Below, piece by piece: positions 49,846-58,860 of a stretch of DNA of 64,000 nt. The notes under the pieces were generated by a model, which had not been told where the DNA came from, ran no database searches, and saw only the letters and a program-made list of their open reading frames with translations. A program made the position numbers and the translations under genes. This DNA is from Serinicoccus chungangensis (GTDB lineage Bacteria > Actinomycetota > Actinomycetes > Actinomycetales > Dermatophilaceae), in assembly GCF_006337125.1 (NCBI RefSeq), contig NZ_CP040887.1:2790001-2854000 (forward strand). The letters are read 5' to 3'. Each line of letters begins with the position of its first letter. Within the stretch, counting starts at the first letter, position 1.

Positions 49846-51039
49846 CGTGCCGGCCGTGGGGCCGACCCGGTCGTCGACGACGCCGCCGGCACCGGCCCCG
49901 ACCCTGCCGGCCAGCAGGTGCAGCGCGGGCCCGGGGTCGGTGACCGCCGCCACGCTGTGCCGGGCCCGGGTGGCCCACCACAGGGTGGCCGTGAGGTCCA
50001 GCGCCGCTCCCCCGCGCCTCTCCTGGCGAGCACGCCGCAGGTCGCCGGCCAGCCACTGGTAGCGCACCCCCGGGCGGCCCTCGTCGAGGCGGGGCACGGG
50101 AGCGCCGGTCGCCGCCCGCAGCCCGGCGTCCACCAGGCCCGGACGCGCCCGTTCGCTGAGGGCCAGCGAGCCGAAGAACCGGCCGTTGAGGTCGATGAGA
50201 CGGTGCACGCCGTCGGCGCCCACGAGGAACTGCAGCTCGACCAGCCCGGTCCACCCCAGGCGGCGCAGCAGGTCCTCGCACCGGTCCGCGAGGTCGGGGT
50301 CGACCGGGACGGTGCGGGCCCGCGCGGACGCCCCCGACGGGGTGGGGAACAGGCGCGGCGAGACCTGCTGCACCCTGCCGACGAGGCGGCCCTCGTGCAT
50401 GACGCCGATGACCGCGGCCAGGTGGCCCTCGACCGGCTCCTGCAGCACCGGCTGGTCCTGCGAGACCTCGAAGGCCCGCAGGTGCTCGGTCAGCTGCTCG
50501 CGGGTCGAGCACACCCGCGTCTCGATGCGGTGGGTCCGGCTCTGCTGCGGCGACCAGTGCCAGCGGTTCTTCACCACGACCGGCAGGGGCACGTCGGCGG
50601 TCGAGCCGGGCGGCAGCGGCGAGGTCGACGGCGTGCCCAGCCCGACCCGGGTCGCCAGCTGGGCGAGGACGAGCTTGTCCGTCGCCGCACCGACGACCGA
50701 CGCCGGAGGATGGGCCACCGTGCCGTCGAGGTGGTCGCGGTGGTGCGTGAGCGCCGCCATCCAGTCGTCGCCGGAGCCGACGACCACGGCATACCCTCCC
50801 TCGCGGCTCGCCCTCCGGACGCCGGCGACGAAGGCCGCGGGGTCACCCGAGGGTCGGGGCACCACATGGGTCCGGGAGACGGCGCGCGAGGCGCCGACCA
50901 GGCCGGCGCCGGGGCGCGAGGACCCCACGCCCACCCGCCAGCCGGCCCGGCGCAACGCCCGGGCCGCGGTCACCGCACCACGGTCGCGGGTGTGCGCGAG
51001 GATGAGCACCGAGGTGGCAGGGCTCCCGGCGGTGGACAT
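49642..51039 (-). CDS. ATP-grasp enzyme, carboxylate-amine ligase-like
   Basis: 465 residues open. ATP-grasp elements: VVVGSGDDWMAALTHH, DKLVLAQLATRVGL (ATP-binding helix), PVVVKNRW with lysine for the adenine pocket, PVLQEPVEGHLAAVIGV, and DLNGRFFGSLALS with the metal-binding Asn. Resembles carbamoyl-phosphate synthase-like ligases. The tail after about residue 395 (AGTSAPAHLPHHLEG onward) is antisense to the MurJ-like gene and lacks family character; either it is a real extension or a small sequence error hides an earlier stop. Convergent with the flippase, suggesting an envelope polymer role. Confidence 0.7.
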   Translation of the reverse strand: MSTAGSPATSVLILAHTRDRGAVTAARALRRAGWRVGVGSSRPGAGLVGASRAVSRTHVVPRPSGDPAAFVAGVRRASREGGYAVVVGSGDDWMAALTHHRDHLDGTVAHPPASVVGAATDKLVLAQLATRVGLGTPSTSPLPPGSTADVPLPVVVKNRWHWSPQQSRTHRIETRVCSTREQLTEHLRAFEVSQDQPVLQEPVEGHLAAVIGVMHEGRLVGRVQQVSPRLFPTPSGASARARTVPVDPDLADRCEDLLRRLGWTGLVELQFLVGADGVHRLIDLNGRFFGSLALSERARPGLVDAGLRAATGAPVPRLDEGRPGVRYQWLAGDLRRARQERRGGAALDLTATLWWATRARHSVAAVTDPGPALHLLAGRVGAGAGGVVDDRVGPTAGTSAPAHLPHHLEGDVALRGPQQRERELVGHGGDDKGQAGARPGLLQARQPHDVPRGQGRTQARDRGAA

Positions 51040-51172
51040 GCGTAGACCCTATGCGCCGGCCGCCCCCATCCGGGGGAGAATCGCCGCCGCGGCCCGAGGG
51101 GGGATATCCCCCTCCCCGTTCCGGGAGCCTGCCCGGTCGTCCGGTCGCCGCGGCCCCGGCAGGCTGGAGCCC

Positions 51173-51694
51173 ATGAACGAGAACACCGGCCCCGCCCCCG
51201 CCAGCGACCTCCCTCCCATCCTGCCGCAGCCGCGTCCGCAGCAGGAGCGGGAGGACCGCTCCTCCGCGCTCGACGGCGTGTATGCCGCGCTGCGCCGCCT
51301 CCCCGCTCGCCGCACCGACGACGCGGTGCTGGGCGGCGTCTGCGCCACCGTGGCCGACCGCCTCGGTGTCGCCCCGATCGCCGTCCGCGCCGCCGCCGTC
51401 CTCGTCGCCCTCCTGGGTGGCGTCGGCGTCGGGATCTACCTCATCGCCTGGACCCTCCTGCCCGACCGCACGGGACGCACCCACCTCGAGGGCGGCCTCC
51501 GCGACGGCCGGGGCCGCTCCGTCGTCGTCCTCGCCCTCGGCGCGCTCGCCGCGCTGGGTGTGCTCGGCGGCGGGCTGTCCTTCCTCGCCGCGATCCTCCC
51601 CGAGCTCGTCGGGGTGGTCGCACTGGCCGCCGTGGGCTACTGGGTGTGGACCCGCGCCCAGGGCCGCCGGCCCCGCGAGGACGCCGCCCGCTGA
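51173..51694 (+). CDS. PspC-domain membrane protein
   Basis: 173 residues. A Pro-rich N-terminus, then the PspC domain RRLPARRTDDAVLGGVCATVADRLGVAPIAVRAAAVLVALLGGVGVGIYLIAWTLLP with its membrane helix, followed by two further hydrophobic stretches. PspC-like proteins take part in phage-shock/envelope-stress signalling. Not linked to an obvious psp operon. GGAG precedes the ATG. Confidence 0.85.
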   Translation: MNENTGPAPASDLPPILPQPRPQQEREDRSSALDGVYAALRRLPARRTDDAVLGGVCATVADRLGVAPIAVRAAAVLVALLGGVGVGIYLIAWTLLPDRTGRTHLEGGLRDGRGRSVVVLALGALAALGVLGGGLSFLAAILPELVGVVALAAVGYWVWTRAQGRRPREDAAR

Positions 51695-51785
51695 CGGGGC
51701 AGGGACTCCCCCTCAGCAGCGGTGGCCGCGCCGGTCGGACCCCTCGGGGGCCGGCCGGCGCCTGCGGTGCGTGCGAGCGGGCCGC

Positions 51786-52709
51786 TCAGGCGTCGGCCAG
51801 CTCCTCGCGCAGCCTCAGCAGCTCCGCCACCAGGGCCTCGGCCTCGGCGAGGACCCGCTCGCCCCACCGCTGCGCCTCCTCCATCCGGGTCTCGACCTCC
51901 GCGTAGTCGACCATCCGCAGCCGGCCCGGTGACGGCGCCGGGAAGCCGGCCAGGTCGGGCAGCGGCAGGTCGGGCAGCTGCGAGCTGTCGACCTCCTCGC
52001 GCAGCCGCAGGACGGTCTCGTCCGCCGCGGCGACCCGGCGGCGCAGCTCGTTCAGCCCGTCGGACCAGAAGGCCGCACCGTGCACGTCGGTCGCCATCGC
52101 CGAGGCCTCCATCCCGGCCGCGACGACGGGGATCCGGGCGGTGATCCGTCTCACGAGGGGGACCAGCGCCCGGGCCTGGGGCAGCAGGACCTCGACGTCG
52201 GCACGCTGGGTGATGGCCCGTTGCCGCCGCTCGGCCCAGGTGACGATCTGCTCCTCCGGCGGCGGCTCGGTCGTCGTGCGGACCGGAGGGCGGGGCGCGC
52301 CCGCCCGTGCCGCGAGCACCAGGTCGGCCAGCGCCTCCTGGTAAGGCGTCTCGGTGTCGCCCAGCGCCGCGATGTCCCCGTCGAGCTGGTCGGCCTCCAG
52401 GGCGAGGGTCGCGAGGCGGGCCCGGACCTCCTCCACCCGCTGGGACGCCTCCTCGACCTCCGCCCGCTCACGCTCGCGCTGCTCCTCGAGCGACCCGTCG
52501 AGGGAGGCGATCCACCGGTGCGGGCCCTGCCGGTCCAGCCGGTCGACGTCGCCCTGGTGGGCGTCGCGGAGCCGGGTGCGCGCGGCGAGCAGCGCCCGGT
52601 CGCGGTCGAGGCGCGGCTGCAGCCGCTCCCGGGAGAGCCGCAGGCGGCGGGAGCGCGCCCGCAGGTCCTCCAGCTCCAGGACCCGCTCGCGCAGCTGCTC
52701 CGCGTCCAC
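51786..52709 (-). CDS. Coiled-coil protein of unknown function
   Basis: 307 residues, mostly charged heptads (LRERVLELEDLRARSRRLRLSRERLQPRLDRDRALL, EEQRERERAEVEEASQRVEEVRARL) with a Pro-rich break near 140. It looks like a cytosolic coiled coil that dimerises. The gene for a small membrane protein ends three bases upstream and probably forms an operon with it. No family recognised. Confidence 0.65.
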   Translation of the reverse strand: MDAEQLRERVLELEDLRARSRRLRLSRERLQPRLDRDRALLAARTRLRDAHQGDVDRLDRQGPHRWIASLDGSLEEQRERERAEVEEASQRVEEVRARLATLALEADQLDGDIAALGDTETPYQEALADLVLAARAGAPRPPVRTTTEPPPEEQIVTWAERRQRAITQRADVEVLLPQARALVPLVRRITARIPVVAAGMEASAMATDVHGAAFWSDGLNELRRRVAAADETVLRLREEVDSSQLPDLPLPDLAGFPAPSPGRLRMVDYAEVETRMEEAQRWGERVLAEAEALVAELLRLREELADA

Positions 52710-52712
52710 GGC

Positions 52713-53102
52713 TCAGGCCTGGACGGGCCGGACCTGCGACAGCTGCCGGGCGGCCAGGAGGCAGAGCACCCCGCCGAAGGCGCTGAGCACCAGGCCCGGG
52801 CCGGGCATCCACCCCTCGAGACCCAGCAGCCGCAGCAGGTGCACCACCTGCCAGAGCGGGAGCCCCAGCGCCACGACCGCGCACACCACCGACTGGGCGA
52901 CGACGAGCCCGCGCAGGCGGACGGCGGGCACCATCCCCCCGGCGAAGGCGAGCAGCCCCGCGTAGAACACCCACAGCCCGGCACCGACGGCACCGCTGAC
53001 CGGGCCGACATACGTGTAGACCCAGGGCAGGAAGCCGCCGAGGACCATCATGCCCGCGGCGAGGAGCAGCCGGCCCTGGCCCGGGGCGCGTCGGGAGCGC
53101 AT
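52713..53102 (-). CDS. Small membrane protein
   Basis: 129 residues from the ATG (MRSRRAPGQG); a GTG three codons earlier is also open. About four hydrophobic helices (LLLAAGMMVLGGFLPWV, GAGLWVFYAGLLAFAGGM, VAQSVVCAVVALGLPL, GLVLSAFGGVLCLLAA). Three-base gap to the coiled-coil gene downstream suggests co-translation. Unknown function. Confidence 0.6.
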   Translation of the reverse strand: MRSRRAPGQGRLLLAAGMMVLGGFLPWVYTYVGPVSGAVGAGLWVFYAGLLAFAGGMVPAVRLRGLVVAQSVVCAVVALGLPLWQVVHLLRLLGLEGWMPGPGLVLSAFGGVLCLLAARQLSQVRPVQA

Positions 53103-53335
53103 GAGCGGCACTGTATGCCACGTCCCGTCGCCCGGGCCGCCTCCGCACCCGCCCGGCCCGGGGCGCGCGGACCGGCCACGTCACGGGCGGCGCCACTCGT
53201 CGCCGGGGCCTCGCCGCTCGGCGCACCGCCCGCACCGTTCGGCGCAGCACCCCGGTGCGCTCCTTGCCCCTGCGTCACGGCCTCGTGTTCGGTGGGCCTG
53301 CTGGCCACATCCGTCCTGCAGAGCAAGGAGGCTCC

Positions 53336-53617
53336 ATGCTTGACGTCGACCAACGACGTGAGTACTGGCGGCGCAACGTCCGCCTGATGTCGGTCCTACT
53401 GGTGATCTGGGCCCTGGTGTCCTTCGGCGCCGGCATCCTCTTCGTCGACGTGCTCAACGCCGTGAGCATCTTCGGCATACCGCTCGGGTTCTGGTTCGCC
53501 CAGCAGGGCGCGATCATCGTCTTCGTGCTGCTCATCGCCTTCTACGTCTGGCGGATGGACAAGCTGGACGCGGAGTTCGGCATCACCGAGTACGAGCAGG
53601 AGGTGCATCACCAGTGA
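53336..53617 (+). CDS. Sodium/substrate symporter small subunit (DUF4212)
   Basis: 93 residues with two membrane helices (MSVLLVIWALVSFGAGILF and GFWFAQQGAIIVFVLLIAFYVW) and charged ends, the DUF4212 layout. Always found with a large SSS-family subunit, as here: the stop overlaps the next GTG start (GTGA). AAGGAG lies five bases before the ATG. Probably stabilises or gates the transporter. Confidence 0.92.
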   Translation: MLDVDQRREYWRRNVRLMSVLLVIWALVSFGAGILFVDVLNAVSIFGIPLGFWFAQQGAIIVFVLLIAFYVWRMDKLDAEFGITEYEQEVHHQ

Positions 53618-55338
53618 GCCCCATCCAGGCCTGGACGCTCGTCTTCGTCGTCCTCACCTTCGGCTTCTACATCTGGATCGCCTACCGCAGCCGGGTCTCC
53701 GACACGGCCGGGTTCTACGTCGCCGGCGGCGGCATCCCCGCGCCGGCCAACGGTGCTGCGGTCGCGGCCGACTGGATGAGCGCCGCGTCGTTCATCTCGA
53801 TGGCCGGCCTCATCGCCTTCAGCCAGAACGGCTACGCCGGCTCGGTCTTCCTCATGGGCTGGACCGGCGGCTACGTGCTGCTGGCGCTGCTGCTGGCCCC
53901 CTACCTGCGCAAGTTCGGCAAGTACACCGTGCCGGACTTCGTCGGCGACCGCTACAACGAGACCGCCCGCCTGGTCTCGGTGGTCTGCGCGCTCGTCGTG
54001 TCCTTCGTCTACGTCGCCGGGCAGATGGCCGGGGTGGGCGTGGTCTTCCAGCGCTTCCTCGGCGTCGACCGCACGTGGGGCGTCGTCATCGGCATGGCGA
54101 TCGTCTTCCTCTACGCCGTGCTCGGTGGCATGAAGGGCATCACCTGGACCCAGGTCGCGCAGTACTCCGTCCTCATCGTCGCCTACATCATCCCCGCGGT
54201 GGCGATCTCGCTGCAGCTGGCCGGCAACCCGTTCCCGCAGATCGGCTTCGGGCAGATCCTCGGCGAGCTCGACGGGCTGCAGCAGGACCTCGGGCTGGCG
54301 GCCTACACCGAGGCCTTCACCCAGACCTCCATGGTCAACATGGTCCTCATCACCGCCGCCCTGATGTTCGGGACCGCGGGGCTGCCGCACGTCATCGTCC
54401 GGTTCTACACCGCGAAGTCGGTGCGGGCCGCGCGCTACTCGGCGCTGTGGGCGTTGTTCTTCATCTCGCTGCTCTACACGATCGCCCCGGCCGTCGGCGC
54501 GTTCAGCAAGTACAACGTGCTGACCCAGATCCCCGGCAGCGCGATCGGTGACACCCCGGCGTGGTTCAACACCTGGAGCGACGTCGGGCTCATCACCGTC
54601 ACCGACCTCAACGGCAACGGGATCATCGACGTCGCCGGGGCCATCGGCGAGGGCACCGAGCTGGCGATCAACAACGACATCGTCGTGCTGGCCGCCCCGG
54701 AGATCGCCGGTCTCCCGGCACCCATCGTCGGCCTCGTCGCGGCCGGTGGTCTGGCGGCGGCGCTGTCCACCGCCTCCGGTCTGCTCCTGGTCATCTCCAG
54801 CTCGGTGGCCAACGACATCTACTGGAAGAAGATCAACCCGCGGGCCACCGACGCCCAGCAGCTGCGCGTCGGCCGGATCGCCATGGCCGCTGCGATCCTC
54901 GTGGCCGGCTACCTCGGGATCAACCCGCCCGGGTTCGTCGCCGAGGTGGTCGCCCTGGCGTTCGGCCTGGCCGCCGCCTCCTTCTTCCCGATCCTCTTCC
55001 TCGGGATCTTCTGGAAGAAGGCGACGGCCGCGGCGGCCGCGACCGGTATGGCGGTCGGTCTGAGCGTGACGCTGCTCTACCAGCTGTGGACGCTGCCGAC
55101 CTTCTTCGGCAACGAGCCGATCCTGGGCATCCCGGCGACGGGGATCGGCACGATCGGGATGATCCTCAACCTCATCACCATCGTCGTGGTCTCCCAGTTC
55201 ACCAAGGAGCCGAGCGAGCTCATGCAGCAGGTGGTCGAGGACGTCCGCTACCCCGGCCGCTCGGAGCTGGTGGCCGCCCACGCGGAGGGCCACCTGGGCG
55301 AGTACGCCGAGGAGCACCACCTCGACGACGACCGCTGA
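53614..55338 (+). CDS. Sodium/solute symporter large subunit (SSS family)
   Basis: 574 residues, about 13 helices. Family features include FYVAGGGIPAPANGAAVAADWMSAASFISMAGL near the N-terminus and GLPHVIVRFYTAKSVRAAR, with LASTASGLLLVISSS-like sodium-site region. Paired with the DUF4212 subunit, this is the type linked to acetate or short-chain carboxylate import in other bacteria, but the substrate is not shown. Coupled by GTGA to the small subunit and followed by a strong hairpin. Confidence 0.88.
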   Translation: MSPIQAWTLVFVVLTFGFYIWIAYRSRVSDTAGFYVAGGGIPAPANGAAVAADWMSAASFISMAGLIAFSQNGYAGSVFLMGWTGGYVLLALLLAPYLRKFGKYTVPDFVGDRYNETARLVSVVCALVVSFVYVAGQMAGVGVVFQRFLGVDRTWGVVIGMAIVFLYAVLGGMKGITWTQVAQYSVLIVAYIIPAVAISLQLAGNPFPQIGFGQILGELDGLQQDLGLAAYTEAFTQTSMVNMVLITAALMFGTAGLPHVIVRFYTAKSVRAARYSALWALFFISLLYTIAPAVGAFSKYNVLTQIPGSAIGDTPAWFNTWSDVGLITVTDLNGNGIIDVAGAIGEGTELAINNDIVVLAAPEIAGLPAPIVGLVAAGGLAAALSTASGLLLVISSSVANDIYWKKINPRATDAQQLRVGRIAMAAAILVAGYLGINPPGFVAEVVALAFGLAAASFFPILFLGIFWKKATAAAAATGMAVGLSVTLLYQLWTLPTFFGNEPILGIPATGIGTIGMILNLITIVVVSQFTKEPSELMQQVVEDVRYPGRSELVAAHAEGHLGEYAEEHHLDDDR

Positions 55339-55354
55339 CCCGCTCGTCTACATC

Positions 55355-55396
55355 GACCGGCCGCCCGCCCTGCCCCCGCAGGACGGGCGGCCGGTC
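55355..55396 (+). terminator. Terminator after the symporter pair
   Basis: Perfect 13-bp arms (GACCGGCCGCCCG and complement) with a C-rich loop, 16 bp after the stop. Confidence 0.8.
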
Positions 55397-55400
55397 CGCG

Positions 55401-55417
55401 TCCCGCACCGGACGCGC
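55401..55417 (-). repeat. Inverted single copy of the 22-bp repeat family
   Basis: Reads CGCGTCCGGTGCGGG on the minus strand, matching the terminal copies at 43426 and 61648, which also end in GGG. Intergenic, between the symporter and the lipoprotein. Confidence 0.7.
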
Positions 55418-55522
55418 AGCAGGGACGGAACCACCGAGGGTGACGTCGCGTCATACGCCTGACCGAAGCACCTCCCGGCCCGGGCTCCCGCACCGGAGCT
55501 CCCTCCCCAGGATCGAGTCGCC

Positions 55523-57511
55523 ATGACACCGTCGTCCGGCCGCCGCACCGCCCTTCTCGCCTCCCTGCTCGCCGTGCCGCTGGCGCTCGGGGCCTGCACC
55601 CCGGCCGACGTCGTCGCTCCGCCGCGCGCCGGGGCCGCCGAGCTCACCGACTTCACCTCCTGCGAGGAGCTGCTCGACTACGTCCACGAGCACGCGCTGG
55701 AGCGGGTCGGACCGTGGGGCCTGGGCACCGGGGCGGGGTGGTTCGGCGAGGAGATGGCGACGGAGGACTCCGGCGCCGCCGACAGCTCGGTCGGGGGTGG
55801 CGACGGCGCGGGGACCGCCGTGGAGGGCACGGACTTCTCCGGCACCAACAACCAGGAGGAGGGCGTGGAGGAGCCCGACGTCCTGCAGACCGACGGCGAG
55901 ATCCTCGTCACCACCCGCGGCGGCCGGCTCGTCGTCGTCGACGTCGACACCCGGGCGGAGGTCGGTGCCCTGCGGCTGCCGGGGCGCGACGTCGGGTCCG
56001 ACGCGGAGCTGCTGCTGGACCGCACCTCCGGACAGGTGATCGTGCTCACCCGGGAGTGGCCGCAGCAGGTCACCCCCATGCCGACCCCCGACGCCGCCGA
56101 GGGGCTGACCTCCTTCCCCGCGTTCCAGCCCACCCGCACCGTCGTCACCCTCGTCGACGTCTCCGACCCGGCGAACCCGACGGCCGGTGGCACGCTGCGG
56201 CTGGAGGGCGACTACCGGTCCGCGCGGATGCAGGACGGCACCGCCCGGGTCGTCATGGTCACCGCGCCGCCCGGGCTGGCGTTCGTCCGGCCGCGCACCG
56301 CCAGCCTGGTCGCCGAGGAGGAGGCCGAGCGGGCCAACCGGGCCATCGTCGAGGCCTCGACGCTCGACGACTGGCTGCCGCACCTGCAGACCGTCCAGGG
56401 CACCCGCTCCGACGGCACCCGGCTCGCGGTGCCGTGCGAGGACGTCGCCCGACCGCCGGAGTTCTCCGGGCTCACCACCCTGTCCGTCCTCACCTTCGAC
56501 CTCGCGCAGGACGAGCTCGAGCTCACCTCCGCCGGGGGCCTGATCGCCTCCGGCTCCACGGTGTACGCCTCGACCGACCGCCTGGTCGTCGCCACCAGCG
56601 CGTGGGAGGCCTGGGCCCTCACGGACGGCGCGGACGCCGCGATGCCGCGGGGCGCCGGAGGGGCGACCACCACCGCGCTGCACACCTTCGACCTCACCGA
56701 CCCGGCCTCCACCGACCACGTCGCCTCGGGGACCGTGCCCGGGCGCCTGCTCAACCAGTTCAGCCTGGACGAGAGCCAGGGGACGATCCGGGTCGCCACG
56801 ACCACCGACGCGTCCGGCAGCACCCCCTCCAGCAGCTCGCTGGTCGTGCTCGCCGAGGAGGGCGACCGGCTGGTCGAGCAGGGGCGCGTCGACGGCCTCG
56901 GCGAGACCGAGCAGATCTACGCGGTGCGCTACCTCTCCCCCGACACCGCGGCGGTGGTGACCTTCCGGCAGACCGACCCGCTCTACCTCCTCGACACCTC
57001 CGACCCGAGCCGGCCCCGGGTGACCGGCGAGCTGAAGATCCCCGGCTACTCGGCATACCTGCACCCGGTGGGCGAGGACCTGCTGCTCGGCGTCGGGCAG
57101 GACGCCACCGACGACGGCCGGACGACCGGGCTGCAGGTCTCGCTGTTCGACATCTCCGACCCGGCCGCCCCGACGCAGGTGGCCAAGCAGACCTGGGCCG
57201 ACCACGGGTCCGGCGCGGAGTACGACCACCGGGCCTTCACGTGGTGGCCGCGGACCGGGCAGCTCTTCCTGCCCGCCGAGGCCTGGACCGAGACCGCGCA
57301 GTGGACGGGCGTCGTCTCGGCCGGCGTCGACGTCGACGCCGGTGGGCTGTCGCAGGGGCCGCGCCTCCAGCTGGGCGGCGACACCTCCGCGGCCTGGGAC
57401 CACGCGCGTCGCACCCTCGTCATCGGCGACCACCTGTGGGTCCTCGGCGAGGGCACGCTGCACGTGGCCGACCTCGCGACCCTCGAGCCGGTGGGCACCG
57501 TGACCCTCTGA
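55523..57511 (+). CDS. Secreted beta-propeller-domain lipoprotein
   Basis: 662 residues. Signal peptide with lipobox ALGAC at about 20-24. The block FSGTNNQEEGVEEPDVLQTDGEILV is the signature start of the PF09826-type beta-propeller, followed by repeated blades (VVVDVDTRAEVGALRLPG, LFDISDPAAPTQ and similar) to the C-terminus. Expected on the outer face of the membrane; function in this family is unknown. Follows the symporter hairpin and an intergenic repeat copy. Confidence 0.85.
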   Translation: MTPSSGRRTALLASLLAVPLALGACTPADVVAPPRAGAAELTDFTSCEELLDYVHEHALERVGPWGLGTGAGWFGEEMATEDSGAADSSVGGGDGAGTAVEGTDFSGTNNQEEGVEEPDVLQTDGEILVTTRGGRLVVVDVDTRAEVGALRLPGRDVGSDAELLLDRTSGQVIVLTREWPQQVTPMPTPDAAEGLTSFPAFQPTRTVVTLVDVSDPANPTAGGTLRLEGDYRSARMQDGTARVVMVTAPPGLAFVRPRTASLVAEEEAERANRAIVEASTLDDWLPHLQTVQGTRSDGTRLAVPCEDVARPPEFSGLTTLSVLTFDLAQDELELTSAGGLIASGSTVYASTDRLVVATSAWEAWALTDGADAAMPRGAGGATTTALHTFDLTDPASTDHVASGTVPGRLLNQFSLDESQGTIRVATTTDASGSTPSSSSLVVLAEEGDRLVEQGRVDGLGETEQIYAVRYLSPDTAAVVTFRQTDPLYLLDTSDPSRPRVTGELKIPGYSAYLHPVGEDLLLGVGQDATDDGRTTGLQVSLFDISDPAAPTQVAKQTWADHGSGAEYDHRAFTWWPRTGQLFLPAEAWTETAQWTGVVSAGVDVDAGGLSQGPRLQLGGDTSAAWDHARRTLVIGDHLWVLGEGTLHVADLATLEPVGTVTL

Positions 57512-57513
57512 TC

Positions 57514-57587
57514 GTGGTGGTGCAGGAACGGTGCTGCGTACCGGTCGTCCTGGCGACCGAGCCGCAGCACCGTTCCTGCACCACCAC
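57514..57587. repeat. Long palindromic element, left copy
   Basis: Two perfect 25-bp arms (57514-57538 and 57563-57587) flank a 24-base centre with its own CGGTCG/CGACCG stem, so the whole 74 bases can fold as a long hairpin. It begins two bases after the lipoprotein stop. A related copy lies just after the next gene, in the same orientation. Confidence 0.85.
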
Positions 57588-57649
57588 CCTTGTCCACAGG
57601 GCAGGGCTGCTGTCTGCGCGGGCCTGGCCCGCCGGGGCAGCATGGTCGC

Positions 57650-58618
57650 ATGGCACCGCAGCACCCGCCCTTCCCCGACGTCGCCGGCCAGCGCGGGCTC
57701 GCGACCGTCGGGCAGCTGCGGGGGGCGGGATGGACGCCGGCGCAGATCCGGCACCGCCGCTCGACGTCGTGGAGCATGCCCTACCCGCGCGTCGTGTCAC
57801 CTCATCGTGGGCCGCTGAGCCACGACGCCCTCCTCACGGCCACCGCGTTGTGGGCCGGCGGGGACGCGGTGCTCACCGGGCTGGTGGCCCTCGGCGAGCA
57901 CGGGGTCCGCACGCCGCCGCCACAGGTCGCGACGTTCCTCGTGCCGGCGACGGCCCGGGCGCGCGAGCACGACGGGGCGAGGGTGGTCCGGACCACCCGG
58001 CTCCCCGACCCCGCGCGGCGCGAGGGGCCCCTGGCCGTGGCACCGGCCGCGCGGGCACTGGTGGACGCGGCGTGCCTGGAGCGGGTGCCACCGGCGGAGC
58101 AGGAGGCGTTGGCCATCGCGATCCTGCAGCGTGGGCTCGCCACCCCGGCGGGGTTGGACGGCGAGCTGTGGCAACGCCCGGGGGCCCAGGTGCATCGGGT
58201 GCACGCCGGGCTCGAGGCCTTCACCGGTGGCGCCTGGTCCCGCCCTGAGGCGGTGCTGCGCCGCCTGTGGGACCAGCGGCCGGACCTTCCCGTGCTGCTG
58301 ACCAACTGCCGGCTCGTGCACGCGCGGACCGGCCGCTTCCTCGCCTGCCCGGACGGCTGGATGCCCACGATGGGAGCGGCCCTGCAGGTGCACTCGCGGC
58401 AGTACCACCAGGGGATCGACGACCGGGGCGGCGACCGGTGGGCCGCGACCGTCGAGAAGGACTCCGCCCTGGTGGCCGTGGGCGCGAGGGTGCTCGGCGT
58501 GTCCCCGTGGACCTTGCACGCCCGCCCCGAGAGCTTCCTCGCCAGGGTGGACGAGCTGATCGCGCTGGGGCCCGCGTCGCCGATGCCGGACGTCCGGGTG
58601 CTCGAGCGGCGTGGCTGA
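57650..58618 (+). CDS. AbiEi-like antitoxin domain plus endonuclease-like C-terminus
   Basis: 322 residues. The N-terminus (VAGQRGLATVGQLRGAGWTPAQIRHRRS) is the winged-helix domain of AbiEi-type antitoxins, followed by an AbiEi-like core (SHDALLTATALWAGGDAVLTGLVAL). The C-terminus (MGAALQVHSRQYHQGID, then VGARVLGVSPWTLHARPESF) resembles the DUF559/Vsr-like endonuclease fold often fused to it in actinobacteria, but the usual Glu/Asp (as in EVDSRxxH) appears as Gln/His here, so catalysis is doubtful. No AbiEii toxin is adjacent. The gene is bracketed by two related palindromes, suggesting a mobile or regulatory unit. Confidence 0.65.
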   Translation: MAPQHPPFPDVAGQRGLATVGQLRGAGWTPAQIRHRRSTSWSMPYPRVVSPHRGPLSHDALLTATALWAGGDAVLTGLVALGEHGVRTPPPQVATFLVPATARAREHDGARVVRTTRLPDPARREGPLAVAPAARALVDAACLERVPPAEQEALAIAILQRGLATPAGLDGELWQRPGAQVHRVHAGLEAFTGGAWSRPEAVLRRLWDQRPDLPVLLTNCRLVHARTGRFLACPDGWMPTMGAALQVHSRQYHQGIDDRGGDRWAATVEKDSALVAVGARVLGVSPWTLHARPESFLARVDELIALGPASPMPDVRVLERRG

Positions 58619-58622
58619 GCAC

Positions 58623-58692
58623 GGTGGTGCAGGAACGGTGCTGCACACCGGTCGTCCTGCCGACCACGATGCAGCATCATTTCTGCACCACC
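58623..58692. repeat. Long palindromic element, right copy
   Basis: The left arm matches the 57514 element over 22 bases exactly; the centre is related (shared CCGGTCGTCCTG); the right arm differs from perfect complementarity by three transitions. It begins five bases after the stop of the AbiEi-like gene. Same orientation as the left copy. Confidence 0.8.
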
Positions 58693-58825
58693 CCGGGTTC
58701 CGTGGCGAGCGACGAGGCGACCTCGCTCTGCACCTGGGGCGGCGGCATACCGCACGATGCCCTCCATGGCGCAGGCATGTCGCAGATCCTGCGGAATCAG
58801 GCTGTCAGCAGCCCATGAACTCGCA

Positions 58826-58854
58826 TTGACTTCGAGACATGCCGCCTGTAGAAC
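58826..58854 (+). promoter_or_regulatory. Probable metY-metX promoter with overlapping dyad
   Basis: TTGACT and TAGAAC separated by 17 bases. A dyad GACATGC/GCATGTC (58836-58865) with inner CTGT-AGA-ACAG covers the -10, a likely repressor site. The -10 ends six bases before an ATG at 58861. Confidence 0.65.
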
Positions 58855-58860
58855 AGACGC

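Noticed and set aside
57514..58692. Insertion sequence with terminal inverted repeats
   Set aside because: The two palindromes are direct, not inverted, relative to each other, each is a full hairpin, and the protein is not a transposase. Kept as a finding instead.
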